43,276 nt of DNA from Acetobacteraceae bacterium (GCA_003151425.1 PLXO01000088.1:1-43276), one strand, 5' to 3'; positions 1-9,872 are shown, counted from the first letter of the stretch. Translations and numbers: made by a program. Notes: generated by a model from the letters alone, not told the origin.

Positions 1-3000
1 GGTTCAGCGAGAAGTTCGCCCCGGCATTGATCCCGCCGTTGTCGAGCTCCAGCGTGGTGCCGGGGCCCACCGTCAGCACCGCCGCGCCGACCAGGCCGAC
101 GTTGAGGTTGCCGCCGATGAAGACGGTGCCGGCGGCGTTCTCGAGGTCGATGTTGCCGGAGCCGCCGGCGCTGTCGATGTTAAGGTCGCCGCCGATGCTG
201 ACATTGGCGGCGCCCAGCACGGACAGCTCGCCCGAGCCGGCGTCGCCGACCGCGAGCGAGCCGGTGGTCGTCAGGCTGGAATTGTCCCCGCTGATCGAAA
301 CGATGCCGGCGCCGGCGGACTGCGCGCCGAGGTCCAGCGTGGTGGCGGCGACGGTGGCGCCGGCGGCGATGTTCAGCGCGCCGGCGCCGGCGTTGCCGAC
401 TTGCAGCGCGCCGGAGATCTGCCAGTCGGAGCCCGCGCCGGTCACGTTGACCGAGGAGCCGGAGGCGCCGCTCTGCGCAGCGATAACGGCCCCGGCCAGA
501 ACCGCGACCGTGCCGGGCGTGGTGATCACGGTGCCGCCGGACTGGATCGATAGGCTGCCGAGGCCGCCGTCGCCGACGATGAATTCCCCGGTGTTTTCGA
601 GCATCGACCCGATGCCGCTCACAGTCACCGAGCCCGAGGCACCCGTCTGCGTGGCGACATCCAAGCCCTGTGCGGAGGTGCCGCCGGTGAACACGCTCGC
701 CTGGTTCTCGATCAGCAGGTTGCCGGCCCCGGCCTCGCCGACATCCATCTGGCCGAGCACCGTCAGGATGGAACCGGCGTCGGTCACTGCGAGCGCGCCG
801 GTGGCGCTGGATGTGCCGGCGAGAGTCACCGCACCAACGCTGAAGCTCTCGCCCGCGGCGATGGAGACGACATAGGCGCCCGGCTGCGAAATCACCGCGT
901 CGGACGAGGCGCCCGGAACGACGCCACCGACCCACTTGGTTGGATCGCCGAAATCACCGGAGACATCGGTCGCCCAGGGTACAGCGGTCGCCGAGTTTTC
1001 TATTAGCGTGCCATTGAAGGTCCCAGTCGTAGCATATGCTGCGCCGACGACGTATCCGTCCGGCAAAGTCACGGCATCGCCATTGGCGTCTAGCGCGGAA
1101 TACTGGATGCCAGTGTCACCTAACGGTGCTTGGATTATTTCTCCGGGCGTCACGGATTGGCTTGCCTGCCAGATCCCACTCACCAGCAGACTCACGTTAT
1201 AGGTTGCTACGCCTGATAAGGCTGGGAGGGAAAATCCGCTGAAATTCGGTGATGACGCGTCACCAACCAGTTCGTAACTCGGCGCGCCGTCGGGATCGAG
1301 AAATTGGAGGACAGCCGCTATACCTGCCGCGGCCGCGCCCACCGCCGCAACCGCCGTGACTGTGAACTCAAGACCTAATATCTCTATGGCACCAAGCAAG
1401 ACGCTCGAGATCGGCTGTATCAAGGAAGACAGCGGCAACTGACTATCAGGCGCCCCGGGGATAACGTTGGCCGGTACGCCGGAGATACCTCCGATCGTCG
1501 CGGTCGCATTTGTCTGAACCGCTGAATTTATGGCGGAGATGATAGTATTCGGATCATGATTGTTGAGAGCATTCGACCAGGTGTCGGGCGTCGAATCAGG
1601 GATGGTCCATTCGGTCCCGATCGGGTCGCCAGCCAGGGATACCTGGTCTCCCTGCATGCGAAAGTTCTGATTCGTGCCCGCGATGCCGTCATTCGCGGCC
1701 ACCGCCGGTGCTAGCGCGGTTTGCAAAGCGCCGTCAAACTGTTGCGCGCCTGGCGCATCGAAACCGACAGTGGTATAATTGGAAGCCAGTCCCAGCAATT
1801 GAGCAACCGCGCCACCGAGCGAATGGCCTGTGAGTGTCAATATCGAGTCGGGGAACTCCTGTCGAACCTGATCCAAAAACGATGCGGCGTCCGTGACCTC
1901 TTGTTGCAGAATTGAGTCGGGGTTACTGCTTGGCAGTCCCAGGACTCCCGCGACCCAAGAGGCGTCTGCGAGCAGATTCTTACCGGCTTGCCAGAAAGCC
2001 TTTAGGAACGTTCCCCGAATAGCCACAACAATCTGGTTGCCGTCTACGAATGCGTCAGCAAGCAGGCCAGCAAGGTCCGAGGTACCGGCCTGGACAGTGT
2101 ATCCATCGGCAATCAGACCCGGACCCGTGTACGTGGTCTGTTGGTATGTCGCGTTGGCCAGTGTGGCTAGTGTGGACAGGTTGGGATCGGGAACTCCCAT
2201 TGTGATGTCCGTGCCGCCATCGCCGTCGGACGATAGTGCAAATGACTGGTCCTGCGTGTAACCGGTGAAGGTGAGGGCTCCAACCGGTTTGGTGAGGCCG
2301 TCAAATATGGCGTAGTCGATCGTGAGAACACCAGTGCCGCTATTGAAATTCGCTTCAAGTCCATCATTGTCTGGGGTCGATGGAAACGGGATTCCGGGTA
2401 GATCTATTGTATCTCCCTGTGCAAAGTCAGCCACTGTGCCTTGAAAGTCCGCCGGGTCGTCCAAAACCAGCATGCTCGGGCCAGTGCCGGCAAAGCCCAC
2501 CGTTCCGCCCGAGCCGAACGACCCGCCGATCTCCAATGTTGAGCCATTTCCTATTGTGGCTGGCCCACTGAATGCCCCGGTAACATCCAGCGTGCCGCCG
2601 CCCGCTATGGTCGCGGAGCCGGTCAGATTCCCATCAAATTCGTTGTCTCCAGTACCGCTGATCGAAACGGTCGCTGATCCTGTGCCAGCGGTGATGGTGT
2701 TGTCGCCATTCCCGGTAATCGATATCGTATCGCTGCCTGACCCCGTGGTGATGGCGCTATCGCCGTCTCCGTTGATCGTGATGACTTCCGTACCCGCACC
2801 TTCGACGATGTAGTAGTCGCCGTCCTCTCCGTTGACGGTGTAGGTGTCTCCGACCTGCGAACCGGTATAGAAAGTCGATGCGGACGTGTCCGTCCAGCCG
2901 AGCGTTTGCCCGTTGCCCACACTTTCGTCGTAGTTGGCTTCGTCGGGAAGCGTGACGACGTCACTGCCGCCGAGACCGTGGTAGATATCTGCTCCGACGG

Positions 3001-4228
3001 CAATCGCGTCCTGTTGGTCCGCCGTCAGGTTGCTGAAATCGACGGTGTCAGCGCCCGTCGTAAACAGCACCGGTTCTGTGGCGATGACGGTCGTTGTGCT
3101 GTCTGTGGCGGTGGCCCCCGCGGTATCGGTATCCGTGATGGTAAACGTCGTGGTGACGGTTTGGCCGGGCACGACCTGATTCGCGGTTGGCGTGAACACC
3201 AACCCGTCGAGCGCAGTCGTCACCGAGGCGGCGGCGCCGGTATCGGTATACGCCCCGGTCGAGGCGTTGTAACTGAAGCCCCCAAGGTTTGACAGAACGC
3301 CGTTCGCTGTCGCGGACAACGCGACGGTCACGGTCTCGGTCTGGCCGAAATTGAGATCGGTGATCGCGACATTGGAGAACGGGTCGATGGTCGCAGGGTC
3401 GGTCACTGTCTGGCCCGCGACGGTGCCGGTAATCGTCGGCGCAACGGTACCGGCTGTGGCGATGCCGGACGTAGTGCTGTCCGCGGCGGTGGCCCCCGCC
3501 GTATCGGTATCCGTGATCGTAAAGGTGGTGGTGACGGCTTGGCCTGGCGCGACCTGAAGGGCGCTTGGCGTGAACACCAGGCCGTCCAGCGCAGTAGTGA
3601 CCTGGGCGGCACTGCCGGTGTCGGTGTACGCCCCGGTCGAGGCGTTGTAGAGGAAGCCACCCAGGTTTGACAGCGCACCGTTCGCTGTCGCGGACAGCAC
3701 GGCGGTCACGGTCTCAGTCTGGCCAACATTCAGGTCGGTGATCTCGACGCTAGCGAAGGGAGAGATCATCCCATTGTCGGTCGCAGCCTGGCCCGCGACG
3801 GTGCCGCTGATGATTGGGGCTGGCGGGATCGTCGACCAGGTTCCGGGTTCATTATCGTTGTAACCAGAGAGCGAAGTACCGCTGCCTGATGAGGTCAGAA
3901 TGTTCTCTATTGTAACGCCGTCTTCTATAATGCCTTCCGACTGATAATCAGCGGTTCCTATGAAATCGTAGGTCCCTGGAACAGTACCATAGCCTGGCGA
4001 ATTCAGGAACAACAGCCAACTAATTGGGATGCCATTTGAAACGGTAAATACGTTTGGATATCCCAACGAACTAGGGTCGGCGTTTGAGTTGAGGGTGAGT
4101 CCCGGTGCGTATAGTGTGTACGAGAAGTCGCCTGGCCCGTAATACACCACCGTAGCGAATACGCTCCCAACATAATAGTTGTATATTCCGTCAAATTTAT
4201 TTCCGGTATAGTAGAATATTTCACTCAC
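1..4228 (-). CDS. Giant secreted beta-solenoid protein with embedded class-3 lipase domain (C-terminus beyond window)
   Basis: One frame stays open on the minus strand from a GTG at 4228 to the left edge, giving at least 1409 residues with no stop; the C-terminus lies outside. Order seen: unique N-terminus (1-135); two tandem repeats of 126 residues (about 138-390) rich in Thr/Val, resembling adhesin Ig/cadherin-like repeats; a Gly/Asp/Thr beta-roll-like stretch (about 440-520); a lipase_3-like domain (about 690-900) with the nucleophile elbow GHSLGG (Ser803), Asp861 in QGDQVS and His891 in NNHDPN; then Gly-rich solenoid repeats of the type L.VG..G.G.L.I..GG.V (about 1110 onward), as in autotransporter-like surface proteins. 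The GTG overlaps the stop of the 38-residue gene upstream (GTGA), so translation is probably coupled. No N-terminal signal peptide is visible, which favours type I secretion or a C-terminal signal. The substrate of the lipase is unknown. The domain names come from motifs, not from a search. Confidence 0.82.
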   Translation of the reverse strand, partial: MSEIFYYTGNKFDGIYNYYVGSVFATVVYYGPGDFSYTLYAPGLTLNSNADPSSLGYPNVFTVSNGIPISWLLFLNSPGYGTVPGTYDFIGTADYQSEGIIEDGVTIENILTSSGSGTSLSGYNDNEPGTWSTIPPAPIISGTVAGQAATDNGMISPFASVEITDLNVGQTETVTAVLSATANGALSNLGGFLYNASTGAYTDTGSAAQVTTALDGLVFTPSALQVAPGQAVTTTFTITDTDTAGATAADSTTSGIATAGTVAPTITGTVAGQTVTDPATIDPFSNVAITDLNFGQTETVTVALSATANGVLSNLGGFSYNASTGAYTDTGAAASVTTALDGLVFTPTANQVVPGQTVTTTFTITDTDTAGATATDSTTTVIATEPVLFTTGADTVDFSNLTADQQDAIAVGADIYHGLGGSDVVTLPDEANYDESVGNGQTLGWTDTSASTFYTGSQVGDTYTVNGEDGDYYIVEGAGTEVITINGDGDSAITTGSGSDTISITGNGDNTITAGTGSATVSISGTGDNEFDGNLTGSATIAGGGTLDVTGAFSGPATIGNGSTLEIGGSFGSGGTVGFAGTGPSMLVLDDPADFQGTVADFAQGDTIDLPGIPFPSTPDNDGLEANFNSGTGVLTIDYAIFDGLTKPVGALTFTGYTQDQSFALSSDGDGGTDITMGVPDPNLSTLATLANATYQQTTYTGPGLIADGYTVQAGTSDLAGLLADAFVDGNQIVVAIRGTFLKAFWQAGKNLLADASWVAGVLGLPSSNPDSILQQEVTDAASFLDQVRQEFPDSILTLTGHSLGGAVAQLLGLASNYTTVGFDAPGAQQFDGALQTALAPAVAANDGIAGTNQNFRMQGDQVSLAGDPIGTEWTIPDSTPDTWSNALNNHDPNTIISAINSAVQTNATATIGGISGVPANVIPGAPDSQLPLSSLIQPISSVLLGAIEILGLEFTVTAVAAVGAAAAGIAAVLQFLDPDGAPSYELVGDASSPNFSGFSLPALSGVATYNVSLLVSGIWQASQSVTPGEIIQAPLGDTGIQYSALDANGDAVTLPDGYVVGAAYATTGTFNGTLIENSATAVPWATDVSGDFGDPTKWVGGVVPGASSDAVISQPGAYVVSIAAGESFSVGAVTLAGTSSATGALAVTDAGSILTVLGQMDVGEAGAGNLLIENQASVFTGGTSAQGLDVATQTGASGSVTVSGIGSMLENTGEFIVGDGGLGSLSIQSGGTVITTPGTVAVLAGAVIAAQSGASGSSVNVTGAGSDWQISGALQVGNAGAGALNIAAGATVAATTLDLGAQSAGAGIVSISGDNSSLTTTGSLAVGDAGSGELSVLGAANVSIGGDLNIDSAGGSGNIDLENAAGTVFIGGNLNVGLVGAAVLTVGPGTTLELDNGGINAGANFSLN
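3060..3815 (-). repeat. Tandem 378-bp repeat inside the giant protein gene
   Basis: Two adjacent copies of a 378-bp unit (126 codons) match almost base for base; for example, the block starting at 3096 recurs at 3474. Each unit encodes an Asp/Thr/Val-rich module beginning near TDLN.GQTETVT and containing GAYTDTG, DGLVFTP and [13 protein letters not shown]. The high DNA identity points to recent duplication, a typical way for adhesin stalks to change length. Confidence 0.85.
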
Positions 4229-4341
4229 GGCACATAGCCCGATGGTGTGTCATGCCGCCGACCGCAACACACTCCGAACGTTATCAGAGTCGCGGCAACG
4301 GCGATCCAGGCGGCGGTAAATTGTTCCGAAGCGACCTTCAT
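4225..4341 (-). CDS. 38-residue membrane peptide coupled to the giant secreted protein
   Basis: A short ORF of 38 codons starts at ATG 4341 and ends with TGA at 4225. A perfect Shine-Dalgarno AGGAGG (4354-4349) lies 7 nt before the ATG, the best ribosome site in this part of the window. Residues 9-26 ([18 protein letters not shown]) form one hydrophobic segment followed by CCGRRHD, so the product is likely a single-pass inner-membrane peptide, N-terminus outward if the positive-inside rule holds for the RRH tail. Its stop codon shares GTGA with the start of the giant gene, a classic coupling arrangement. It could be a true small protein or a leader whose translation delivers ribosomes to the poorly primed GTG of the giant gene. 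No family is recognised. Confidence 0.6.
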   Translation of the reverse strand: MKVASEQFTAAWIAVAATLITFGVCCGRRHDTPSGYVP

Positions 4342-4344
4342 CCT

Positions 4345-4707
4345 GAGACCTCCTCGCAATCGAAACCGAAACGTGGCCGCTGCCTCGGACCCCACCACGA
4401 TCCACGCAACCCCGCCTGCTGGTTGGCTCGTACAAACAGTAACCGCCGGTTCCTGCGTTGGCGTCAGCAGCCAGTTCTCCACGGTGAATGCCAGCACGTT
4501 TGTGGGCTGGCAGACGCGCTCCGTTACCGTCGGCCAATGGTTTGTGCGATTGACACCCAGTGCCACCGCCACGCCGTCGAGCCCTTCCGAGGCACCATCA
4601 GTGCGCTTGGGCCGCCCCGTCCGTCGTCGGCCACCACCGCCTGCGCGATGTTCCGCCCGGCCACCAGCATAACCTCGATGTTCACCGGAGAGACCTTCTC
4701 GCTGCCC
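4345..4707 (-). other. Unassigned stretch with two partly open frames
   Basis: Between the broken heptosyltransferase and the 38-residue gene no convincing gene is found. One frame is open from ATG 4712 to a stop at 4524 (62 codons: SEKVSPVNIEVMLVAGRNI and onward, no ribosome site). Another is open from about 4560 into the 38-residue gene (VLAFTVENWLLTPTQEP region). Reading the first and then shifting to the second would give a protein-like sequence, so this may be a frameshifted remnant of an unknown gene. No family is recognised for either piece. Confidence 0.3.
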
Positions 4708-5386
4708 GACATGGCGGAAATCGGTCGGCTGATGGCTCCCGCCCGCATCGCCGAACACCAGACCCAGGCAATAGATCGCATACGCCAGCGAGGCCCGATC
4801 CTGCTCTGCCAACGCCTCGTGGTTGACGAAGCGGATCGCCGGATAGGCGTCGCGCAGCAGCGGAATGATCAGGCCGGACATCGGGCAGGTCAGCCGACAG
4901 CCATGCACCTCGCCGAACCGGGCAGCGTAGGAGAACCAGGCCAGGATGTCGCCCAGCGTGCCGATCGGGAACTGGATCAGCACGTCCCGGTCGCGTGCGT
5001 CGTATTCATGGGCCAGCACCGAGGTGGGCGTTCCGGCCGCGTCCAGCTCCCACGCCTCGACGCTGAAGCGGACGAAGAAGCGCTTGGACGAACTGACGAA
5101 GGCGCCATGGTTCTCGCTCTGGAACAAGAGGTTGCCGGTGTCGAGGTCGCGCAGCCGGACGCGCCACTTCCCCTTGGGCCGGTTGGGCAGGACGAGGCGC
5201 GCGCCCTGGTTGAGATCGAACCGGATGCCAAGTGGGCCCGCTTGGGTCGGCAGGCTGGCCGCCGGCGGGTAGGGCGCCTTCTTGTCGGCCTCGGGCGCGG
5301 CCGGGGCAGGCGACGGGGCGCGGCGGCTCACTCTCCACCAGCGTGGCGGAAGGCGGCGGATCCCGTACTGGTGCGTTTCCGTCCAT
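4708..5386 (-). pseudogene. Broken autotransporter strand-loop-strand O-heptosyltransferase
   Basis: The frame from about 5325 to 4708 encodes a clear N-terminal half of the Aah/TibC-like heptosyltransferase family, which adds heptose to strand-loop-strand adhesins in the cytoplasm before export. Recognisable blocks are GPLGIRFDLNQGARLVLP, KWRVRLRDLDTGNLLFQSEN, RDVLIQFPIGTLGDILAWF, HGCRLTCPMSGLIIPLLRDA and HQPTDFRHVG. Homology stops abruptly after HVG (near 4708); the expected second half with the nucleotide-sugar-binding fold and Cys-rich tail is absent. The N-terminus also looks shifted: an ATG at 5386 opens MDGNAPVRDPPPSATLVESE in a neighbouring frame, and a one-base shift near 5320 would join it to the main frame. 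The gene is therefore judged non-functional. It lies just upstream of, and in the same direction as, the giant solenoid protein that is its plausible former substrate. Confidence 0.75.
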
Positions 5387-5763
5387 TCGCGTTTCGTTCG
5401 GTCTGTGCCTGACGACAAGCAGGACATTGTCGGCTGCCGGCCGGGACTTAGCAAACAGATGCCGTTACGTAGAACCAAAAACTGCGCTCGGCGTGGCAGA
5501 AGCTGTGAGTCGCAGTGCGCTACGGGCTGGCAGCATAAGTGAAGCCCGGCCCGATCGGGCAGCCGCGATCGCACCCGCCCCACCTGTCATCGCCCCACCT
5601 GTCAATGCGAGGAGCGAAGCGACGAAGCAATCTCCCGCGTATGGAGCAACGGTGGCCTCGGGCAGCTCGGCGGGCGCGGTGCAGCCGATCCGGGGCTTGT
5701 TGGGACGCGTCCGGGGGCACTAGGTGTGGTAGCTGTGGATGACAACCGGACAGGCATGTTGGC
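5387..5763. other. Intergenic stretch between divergent units, with one dispersed repeat
   Basis: This 377-bp gap separates the minus-strand heptosyltransferase remnant from plus-strand hyuA. No gene or convincing promoter consensus was found. It holds a dispersed repeat at 5601-5633, and just before hyuA a GACAACCGGACAGGCA segment (about 5738-5753) that resembles the GACAACCGGATAGGCA seen at the far right end of the window. Confidence 0.5.
5601..5633. repeat. Dispersed intergenic repeat of the GCGAGGAGCGAAGC type
   Basis: The core GCGAGGAGCGAAGCGACGAA, flanked by CAAT and AGCAATC, matches a repeat widely scattered in alphaproteobacterial intergenic DNA, usually read CATTGCGAGGAGCGAAGC...GCAATC. 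Here the first T of CATTGC is changed to A. The imperfect TTGC/GCAA ends suggest a small palindromic (REP-like) element. The assignment is from memory of the motif. Confidence 0.5.
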
Positions 5764-7806
5764 ATGGGTTATCGCATCGGCGTCGATATCGGCGGCTCCT
5801 TCACCGACTTCGTCGCGTTCGACGAGGCGACCGGCCGTCTCGAGTCCCTGAAAGTGTTCTCCCGGCCCGACCAGCCCGGCCAGGAGGTCGTCGAGGGCAT
5901 GCGCCTGCTGGCCGAGCGCAACGGCGTCCACCCGGCGGAGGTCAGCTATTTCACCCACGGCACGACCGTCGGGGTGAATGCCGTCATCCAGCGCAAGGGG
6001 CTGCGTCTGGCGCTGTTCACCACGCGGCATTTCGAGGACGTGCTGGAAATGGCGCGGCTGAAGATCGCCGACATGTACAACCTGCTGTCGCGCCGTCCGC
6101 CCGTGCTGATCCCGCGCGAACATGCCTTCGGGATCGACGAACGTATCGACGCCGACGGCAGCGTGGTGGAAGCGCTCGACGAAGCCGGCGCCGAGCAGGC
6201 GGTGCGCGACGCCGTCGCCGCCGGCTGCGAGGGCGTGGTGATCGCCCTGCTGCATGCCTACCGCAACCCGGCCCACGAGCAGCGCGTGCGCGCCATCGTG
6301 CAGCGCGTCGCGCCGGGCCTGCCGGTGGTCTGCTCCAGCGATGTCTGGCCCATCATCCGCGAGTACGAACGCACCATCACCGCGGTTGTCAGTGCCTATG
6401 TGCAACCGCGCATCGCGCATTACCTCACCTCCCTGCAGGCGGCGTTGCGCGATGTCGGCGTGGTGGCGGAGCTGCGTGTGACAAAATCCAACGGCGGCGT
6501 GATGACCGCCGAGCAGGCGAAAACCGACTGCATCCAGATGGTGTTCTCCGGCACCGCGTCGGGCGTGATCGGCGCCGCCCATGTCGCGCGGCTGGCGGAG
6601 TTGAAGAACTGCCTCAGCCTGGATATCGGCGGCACCAGCGCGGACGTGGCGCTGATCGTGGACGGCGCGCCACAGTTCGGCACCGGCGAATTCATCGGCG
6701 ACTTCCAGGTGTTCATCCCCTCGGTCTCGGTCTCCTCGATCGGCGACGGCGGCGGGTCGATCGCCTGGGTGGACGAGCACGGCGTGCTGAAGGTCGGGCC
6801 GGTCAGCGCCGGTTCCTCACCCGGGCCCGCCTGCTACGGCCGCAGCGGCGAGCAGCCCACGCTCACCGACGCCTTCGCGGTGAATGGCTGGATCGGTCAT
6901 GCCGCGCTCGGTTACGACGCCGTCCGGGTCGATCGCGCGGCGGCGCGGCGCGCCATCGCGACGCTCGGCGACCGCCTCGGCCAGGACGTGCATGCGACCG
7001 CCGCCGCGATCATCGATGTCGCCGTCTCCGGCATGTACAACGGCATCAGCGGCGTCGTCTCCCGTTACGGCATCGATCCACGCAGCTTCTCGCTGCTGCC
7101 GTTCGGCGGCGCCGGCCCGATGATGGCCTGTTTCATCGCCCGCGAGGTCGGCATCCGCCATATCGTCGTGCCGACCACACCGGGCGTGCTCAGCGCGCTC
7201 GGCGGGCTGATCGCCGATCTGAAGAACGATTTCGTCCATACCGTCTATCTGGACCTGCATCCTGCCGCCATGGAGGACCTCGCCATGGCGGTTCGCGCAT
7301 TGCGCGAGCGTGGCGAGCGCTGGCTGCGCACCGACCAGCATTACGACGGTCCGGCAACGATCAGCGTCTCGGCCGAGATGCGCTACAAGGGCCAGTCCTT
7401 CGAGATCGATACCACGTTGCAGGAGAGCTGGTTCGTCGACGGCCGGATGCAGGCGATCGCGGATGCCTTCCACGCCCGCCACCTTCATGTCTACGGCTAT
7501 GCCGATCCCAGCGCACCGGTGCAGATCGTGGCACTGCGCGTCGTCGCGGCGGGGGTCACGCCAAAACCCCAGCTCGCCCGCATCGGCCGGGCGCAGGGCG
7601 AGAAGGTGACCGCGGGCGCGGCCGAGGCATGGATCGATGGTGGCTGGCGGCGCATCAAGCTGTATGACCGCGCCGCGCTGCTCGCCGGCCTGCGGTTCGA
7701 CGGCCCCGCGATCGTCACGCAATCGGACTGCACCACCTGCATCCTGCCGGGCTTCACCGCGCGGATCGACGACTATGGCAGCATCCATCTGGAGACCGCG
7801 TCGTGA
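5764..7806 (+). CDS. hyuA: Hydantoinase/oxoprolinase subunit A (HyuA-type, ATP-dependent)
   Basis: 680 residues, the usual length for HyuA/N-methylhydantoinase A and the acetone carboxylase beta subunit. The N-terminal actin-like ATPase motif is IGVDIGGSFTDFVAFD (5-20), followed by FTHGTTVGVNA (about 63-73) and a second phosphate-binding motif SLDIGGTSADVALI (about 285-298). The family uses ATP to phosphorylate the amide or lactam oxygen before ring opening or carboxylation. ATG 5764 is the first start after an in-frame TGA, although no strong ribosome site precedes it. The stop overlaps hyuB (GTGA), so the two subunits are co-translated. The substrate cannot be told from sequence: hydantoins, 5-oxoproline and acetone-like compounds are all handled by relatives. 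A third acetone-carboxylase (gamma) subunit is not adjacent, which favours hydantoinase or oxoprolinase. Confidence 0.9.
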   Translation: MGYRIGVDIGGSFTDFVAFDEATGRLESLKVFSRPDQPGQEVVEGMRLLAERNGVHPAEVSYFTHGTTVGVNAVIQRKGLRLALFTTRHFEDVLEMARLKIADMYNLLSRRPPVLIPREHAFGIDERIDADGSVVEALDEAGAEQAVRDAVAAGCEGVVIALLHAYRNPAHEQRVRAIVQRVAPGLPVVCSSDVWPIIREYERTITAVVSAYVQPRIAHYLTSLQAALRDVGVVAELRVTKSNGGVMTAEQAKTDCIQMVFSGTASGVIGAAHVARLAELKNCLSLDIGGTSADVALIVDGAPQFGTGEFIGDFQVFIPSVSVSSIGDGGGSIAWVDEHGVLKVGPVSAGSSPGPACYGRSGEQPTLTDAFAVNGWIGHAALGYDAVRVDRAAARRAIATLGDRLGQDVHATAAAIIDVAVSGMYNGISGVVSRYGIDPRSFSLLPFGGAGPMMACFIAREVGIRHIVVPTTPGVLSALGGLIADLKNDFVHTVYLDLHPAAMEDLAMAVRALRERGERWLRTDQHYDGPATISVSAEMRYKGQSFEIDTTLQESWFVDGRMQAIADAFHARHLHVYGYADPSAPVQIVALRVVAAGVTPKPQLARIGRAQGEKVTAGAAEAWIDGGWRRIKLYDRAALLAGLRFDGPAIVTQSDCTTCILPGFTARIDDYGSIHLETAS

Positions 7807-9815
7807 GCAATCCCAGCATGCCGCGTGATGGCGCCGCCTTGCAGATCCTCGCCAACTACTGCGCCGCCGCGGCGGAGGCGATGGCCTATACGCTGATGCG
7901 CACCGCGCATTCCACCTTCGTGAAGGAGACCGAGGATTTTTCCTGCGGCCTGCTCACGCCGGAGGGCGTGACCTTCGCCTCGCCCAAGACGCTCGGCGCC
8001 ACCTGGTATGTCGGTCTTGATTACGGCCCGGCGATCCGCATGATCGAGGAGTACCGCGAAGGCGACATCTGCATCACCAACGACGTCTACAGCGGCTTCG
8101 TCGCCACGCACACGCCGGACATCCACATCTGGAAGCCGGTCTTCCACCAGGGCCGGGTCGTCTGCTTCGTCGCGGGTCATATCCACAACACCGATATGGG
8201 CGGCGCGGTGCCCGCCAGCCTGTCCCGCACGCTGACCGAGATCCATCAGGAAGGCATCCGTATTCCACCGACCAAGCTGATGCAGGAAGGCAGGCTGGAC
8301 GACAAGCTGCTGGCTGTCCTGCGCCTCAATGTCCGTGTGCCCGAGCAGAACATGGGCGACCTCAATGCCCAGATCGCCTCGGTCAACACCGGCGAGCGCA
8401 AGATCCACGAAATGATCGAACGCTTCGGCGCGGACAAGCTGCGCGAGGGCATGTACGCGCTGATGGACTACGCCGAAGCCCAGGCGTGCGCGATCGTCCG
8501 CGGCGTGCCGGATGGCGATTACTTCTTCGACGAATTTGCCGACGAGGATTCCGCTGGCGGCTATCCGCTGCGCATCGCGCTGACGCTGCGCGTGCGGGGC
8601 GAAGCGCTGGTGCTGGACTACACCGGCACCGACCCGCAACTGCAGTCCTCGCTGAATGTGCCGACCGGCGGGCGGGAGCGGCACGTGCTGACCACGGTCG
8701 GCCTGGTCTACGTGCTCTACACCCTCGATCCGCGGCTGCTGCTCAATTCCGGCATCCTGCGCGTCTGCCGTTGCGTGCTGCCGGAGGGCACCATGCTCAA
8801 TCCGCAATCGCCGGCCGCCGTCGGCATGCGCAGCCTCACCTGCGTAACGCTGATGCATGTGATCTTCGGCGCGTTCTCTCTGGCGCTGCCGGAGCGTCTG
8901 GCAGCCAGCCCCGCGGGCGGCCTGGCCATCATCAACGTCAAGACCACGACGCGCGACCATCGCAGCGTGATGGCATCGATCGGCCCGGTCGGCGGCGGCG
9001 CCGGCGGCAGTGCGACGATGGACGGCACGGAAGGCTCCGGTGCCAACACCTGCTTCCTGCGCAACACGCCGGTCGAGATCATCGAATCCGAGATTCCTAT
9101 TCGCATGCGCAAATACGGCCTGGCTCTGGATTCCGGGGGCCCCGGCCGGTTCCGCGGCGGCTGTGGGACGCTGATGGAGTTCCAGGTCTTTGCCCCCAAC
9201 TCCGTCGTCACCGCACGCAACCGGGACCACAGCCGCTTCGCTGCCTGGGGTGTGCGCGCCGGTCAGGCCGGCAGCCCGTCCCGCTTCACCCGCAATCCCG
9301 ACCGCAACGATCAGCAGGAACTGGGAAACGCCGACATTGTGAACCTGGAGCCAGGCGACATCCTGCGCATCCAAGGCCCTGGAGGGGGTGGCTACGGCCG
9401 TCCGTGCGAGCGTGATGTCGAGCGCGTGCTGAGCGATGTGCGTGGCGGCTTCGTCTCGCCGGACTCCGCGCGCCGGCACTATGGCGTCAGCATCCGCGAC
9501 GGGCGCGTTGACCTGCCGGCCACGAACACACTGCGCGAGCAGATGCGCCAGCGCCCGAACGGCCACCATTTCGATCTGGGCCCGGGACGGACGGAGTACG
9601 AAGCGATCATGACCCGTGAGCGATATGACGCGCTGACGCGCATCCTGGCCGCCACGCCGGTGACCTGGCGCTTCTACCTGAAGCACCGTATTCTCGATGC
9701 GCTGTTCAAAGGAGCAGAGGCGCTCCCGGATGGTGCTGCCGCCATCTCGCTCGCCTACGAGGCGCTACGGCAGCGCTTCCCCGATCTTAAGGCGATCGCG
9801 CCTGCGTCGCGGTAG
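7803..9815 (+). CDS. hyuB: Hydantoinase/oxoprolinase subunit B (HyuB-type)
   Basis: 670 residues starting at GTG 7803, overlapping the hyuA stop by 4 nt. Hallmarks of the hydantoinase B family are present: EAMAYTLMRTAHSTFVKE near the N-terminus, DICITNDVYSGFVATHTPDI (about 89-108), VAGHIHNTDMGG (about 123-134), LDYTGTDPQL, and the Gly-rich end LRIQGPGGGGYGRP (about 522-535). HyuB carries the catalytic ring-opening part of the heterodimer. After the Gly-rich motif about 130 more residues follow; shorter relatives end nearer that point, so this is a long-form member. No transporter or regulator directly adjoins the pair, so they appear to be a two-gene unit. Confidence 0.9.
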   Translation: MSNPSMPRDGAALQILANYCAAAAEAMAYTLMRTAHSTFVKETEDFSCGLLTPEGVTFASPKTLGATWYVGLDYGPAIRMIEEYREGDICITNDVYSGFVATHTPDIHIWKPVFHQGRVVCFVAGHIHNTDMGGAVPASLSRTLTEIHQEGIRIPPTKLMQEGRLDDKLLAVLRLNVRVPEQNMGDLNAQIASVNTGERKIHEMIERFGADKLREGMYALMDYAEAQACAIVRGVPDGDYFFDEFADEDSAGGYPLRIALTLRVRGEALVLDYTGTDPQLQSSLNVPTGGRERHVLTTVGLVYVLYTLDPRLLLNSGILRVCRCVLPEGTMLNPQSPAAVGMRSLTCVTLMHVIFGAFSLALPERLAASPAGGLAIINVKTTTRDHRSVMASIGPVGGGAGGSATMDGTEGSGANTCFLRNTPVEIIESEIPIRMRKYGLALDSGGPGRFRGGCGTLMEFQVFAPNSVVTARNRDHSRFAAWGVRAGQAGSPSRFTRNPDRNDQQELGNADIVNLEPGDILRIQGPGGGGYGRPCERDVERVLSDVRGGFVSPDSARRHYGVSIRDGRVDLPATNTLREQMRQRPNGHHFDLGPGRTEYEAIMTRERYDALTRILAATPVTWRFYLKHRILDALFKGAEALPDGAAAISLAYEALRQRFPDLKAIAPASR

Positions 9816-9827
9816 GGGAACGCGCAT

Positions 9828-9872
9828 TACTGAGCGCCCTCCGCACAGAACCGTACGTGCGGCATTCCCGGT
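9828..9872 (-). other. Possible group II intron 3'-end remnant
   Basis: On the minus strand the segment GCACGTACGGTTCTGTG, followed by a G-rich stretch, matches the conserved RNA segment near the 3' end of bacterial group II introns (CACGTACGGTTCTG). The complementary upstream arm is degenerate and no reverse transcriptase is nearby, so this would be a decayed fragment. The evidence is motif similarity only. Confidence 0.3.

Noticed and set aside
27..875. Long plus-strand ORFs over 27-3557 (for example 27-875 and 2472-2813)
   Set aside because: They are antisense shadows of the giant minus-strand gene: Pro/Ser/Ala-rich low-complexity sequence without family motifs, while the minus frame is open throughout and has lipase and repeat motifs.
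4252..5412. 386-residue plus-strand ORF
   Set aside because: Antisense of the heptosyltransferase remnant with no ribosome site and His/Arg-rich shadow composition.
4225..5583. Single 452-residue minus-strand protein over the heptosyltransferase region
   Set aside because: Only the middle is heptosyltransferase-like; the N-terminus and the part after HVG are not coding-like, and the last 38 residues are a separate gene with its own ribosome site.
5602..6780. Minus-strand ORFs over hyuA and hyuB (5602-6780, 6817-7788, 7773-9686)
   Set aside because: Rich in His/Asp/Arg/Gly as expected for the reverse of GC-rich genes; the plus strand holds clear HyuA and HyuB families.
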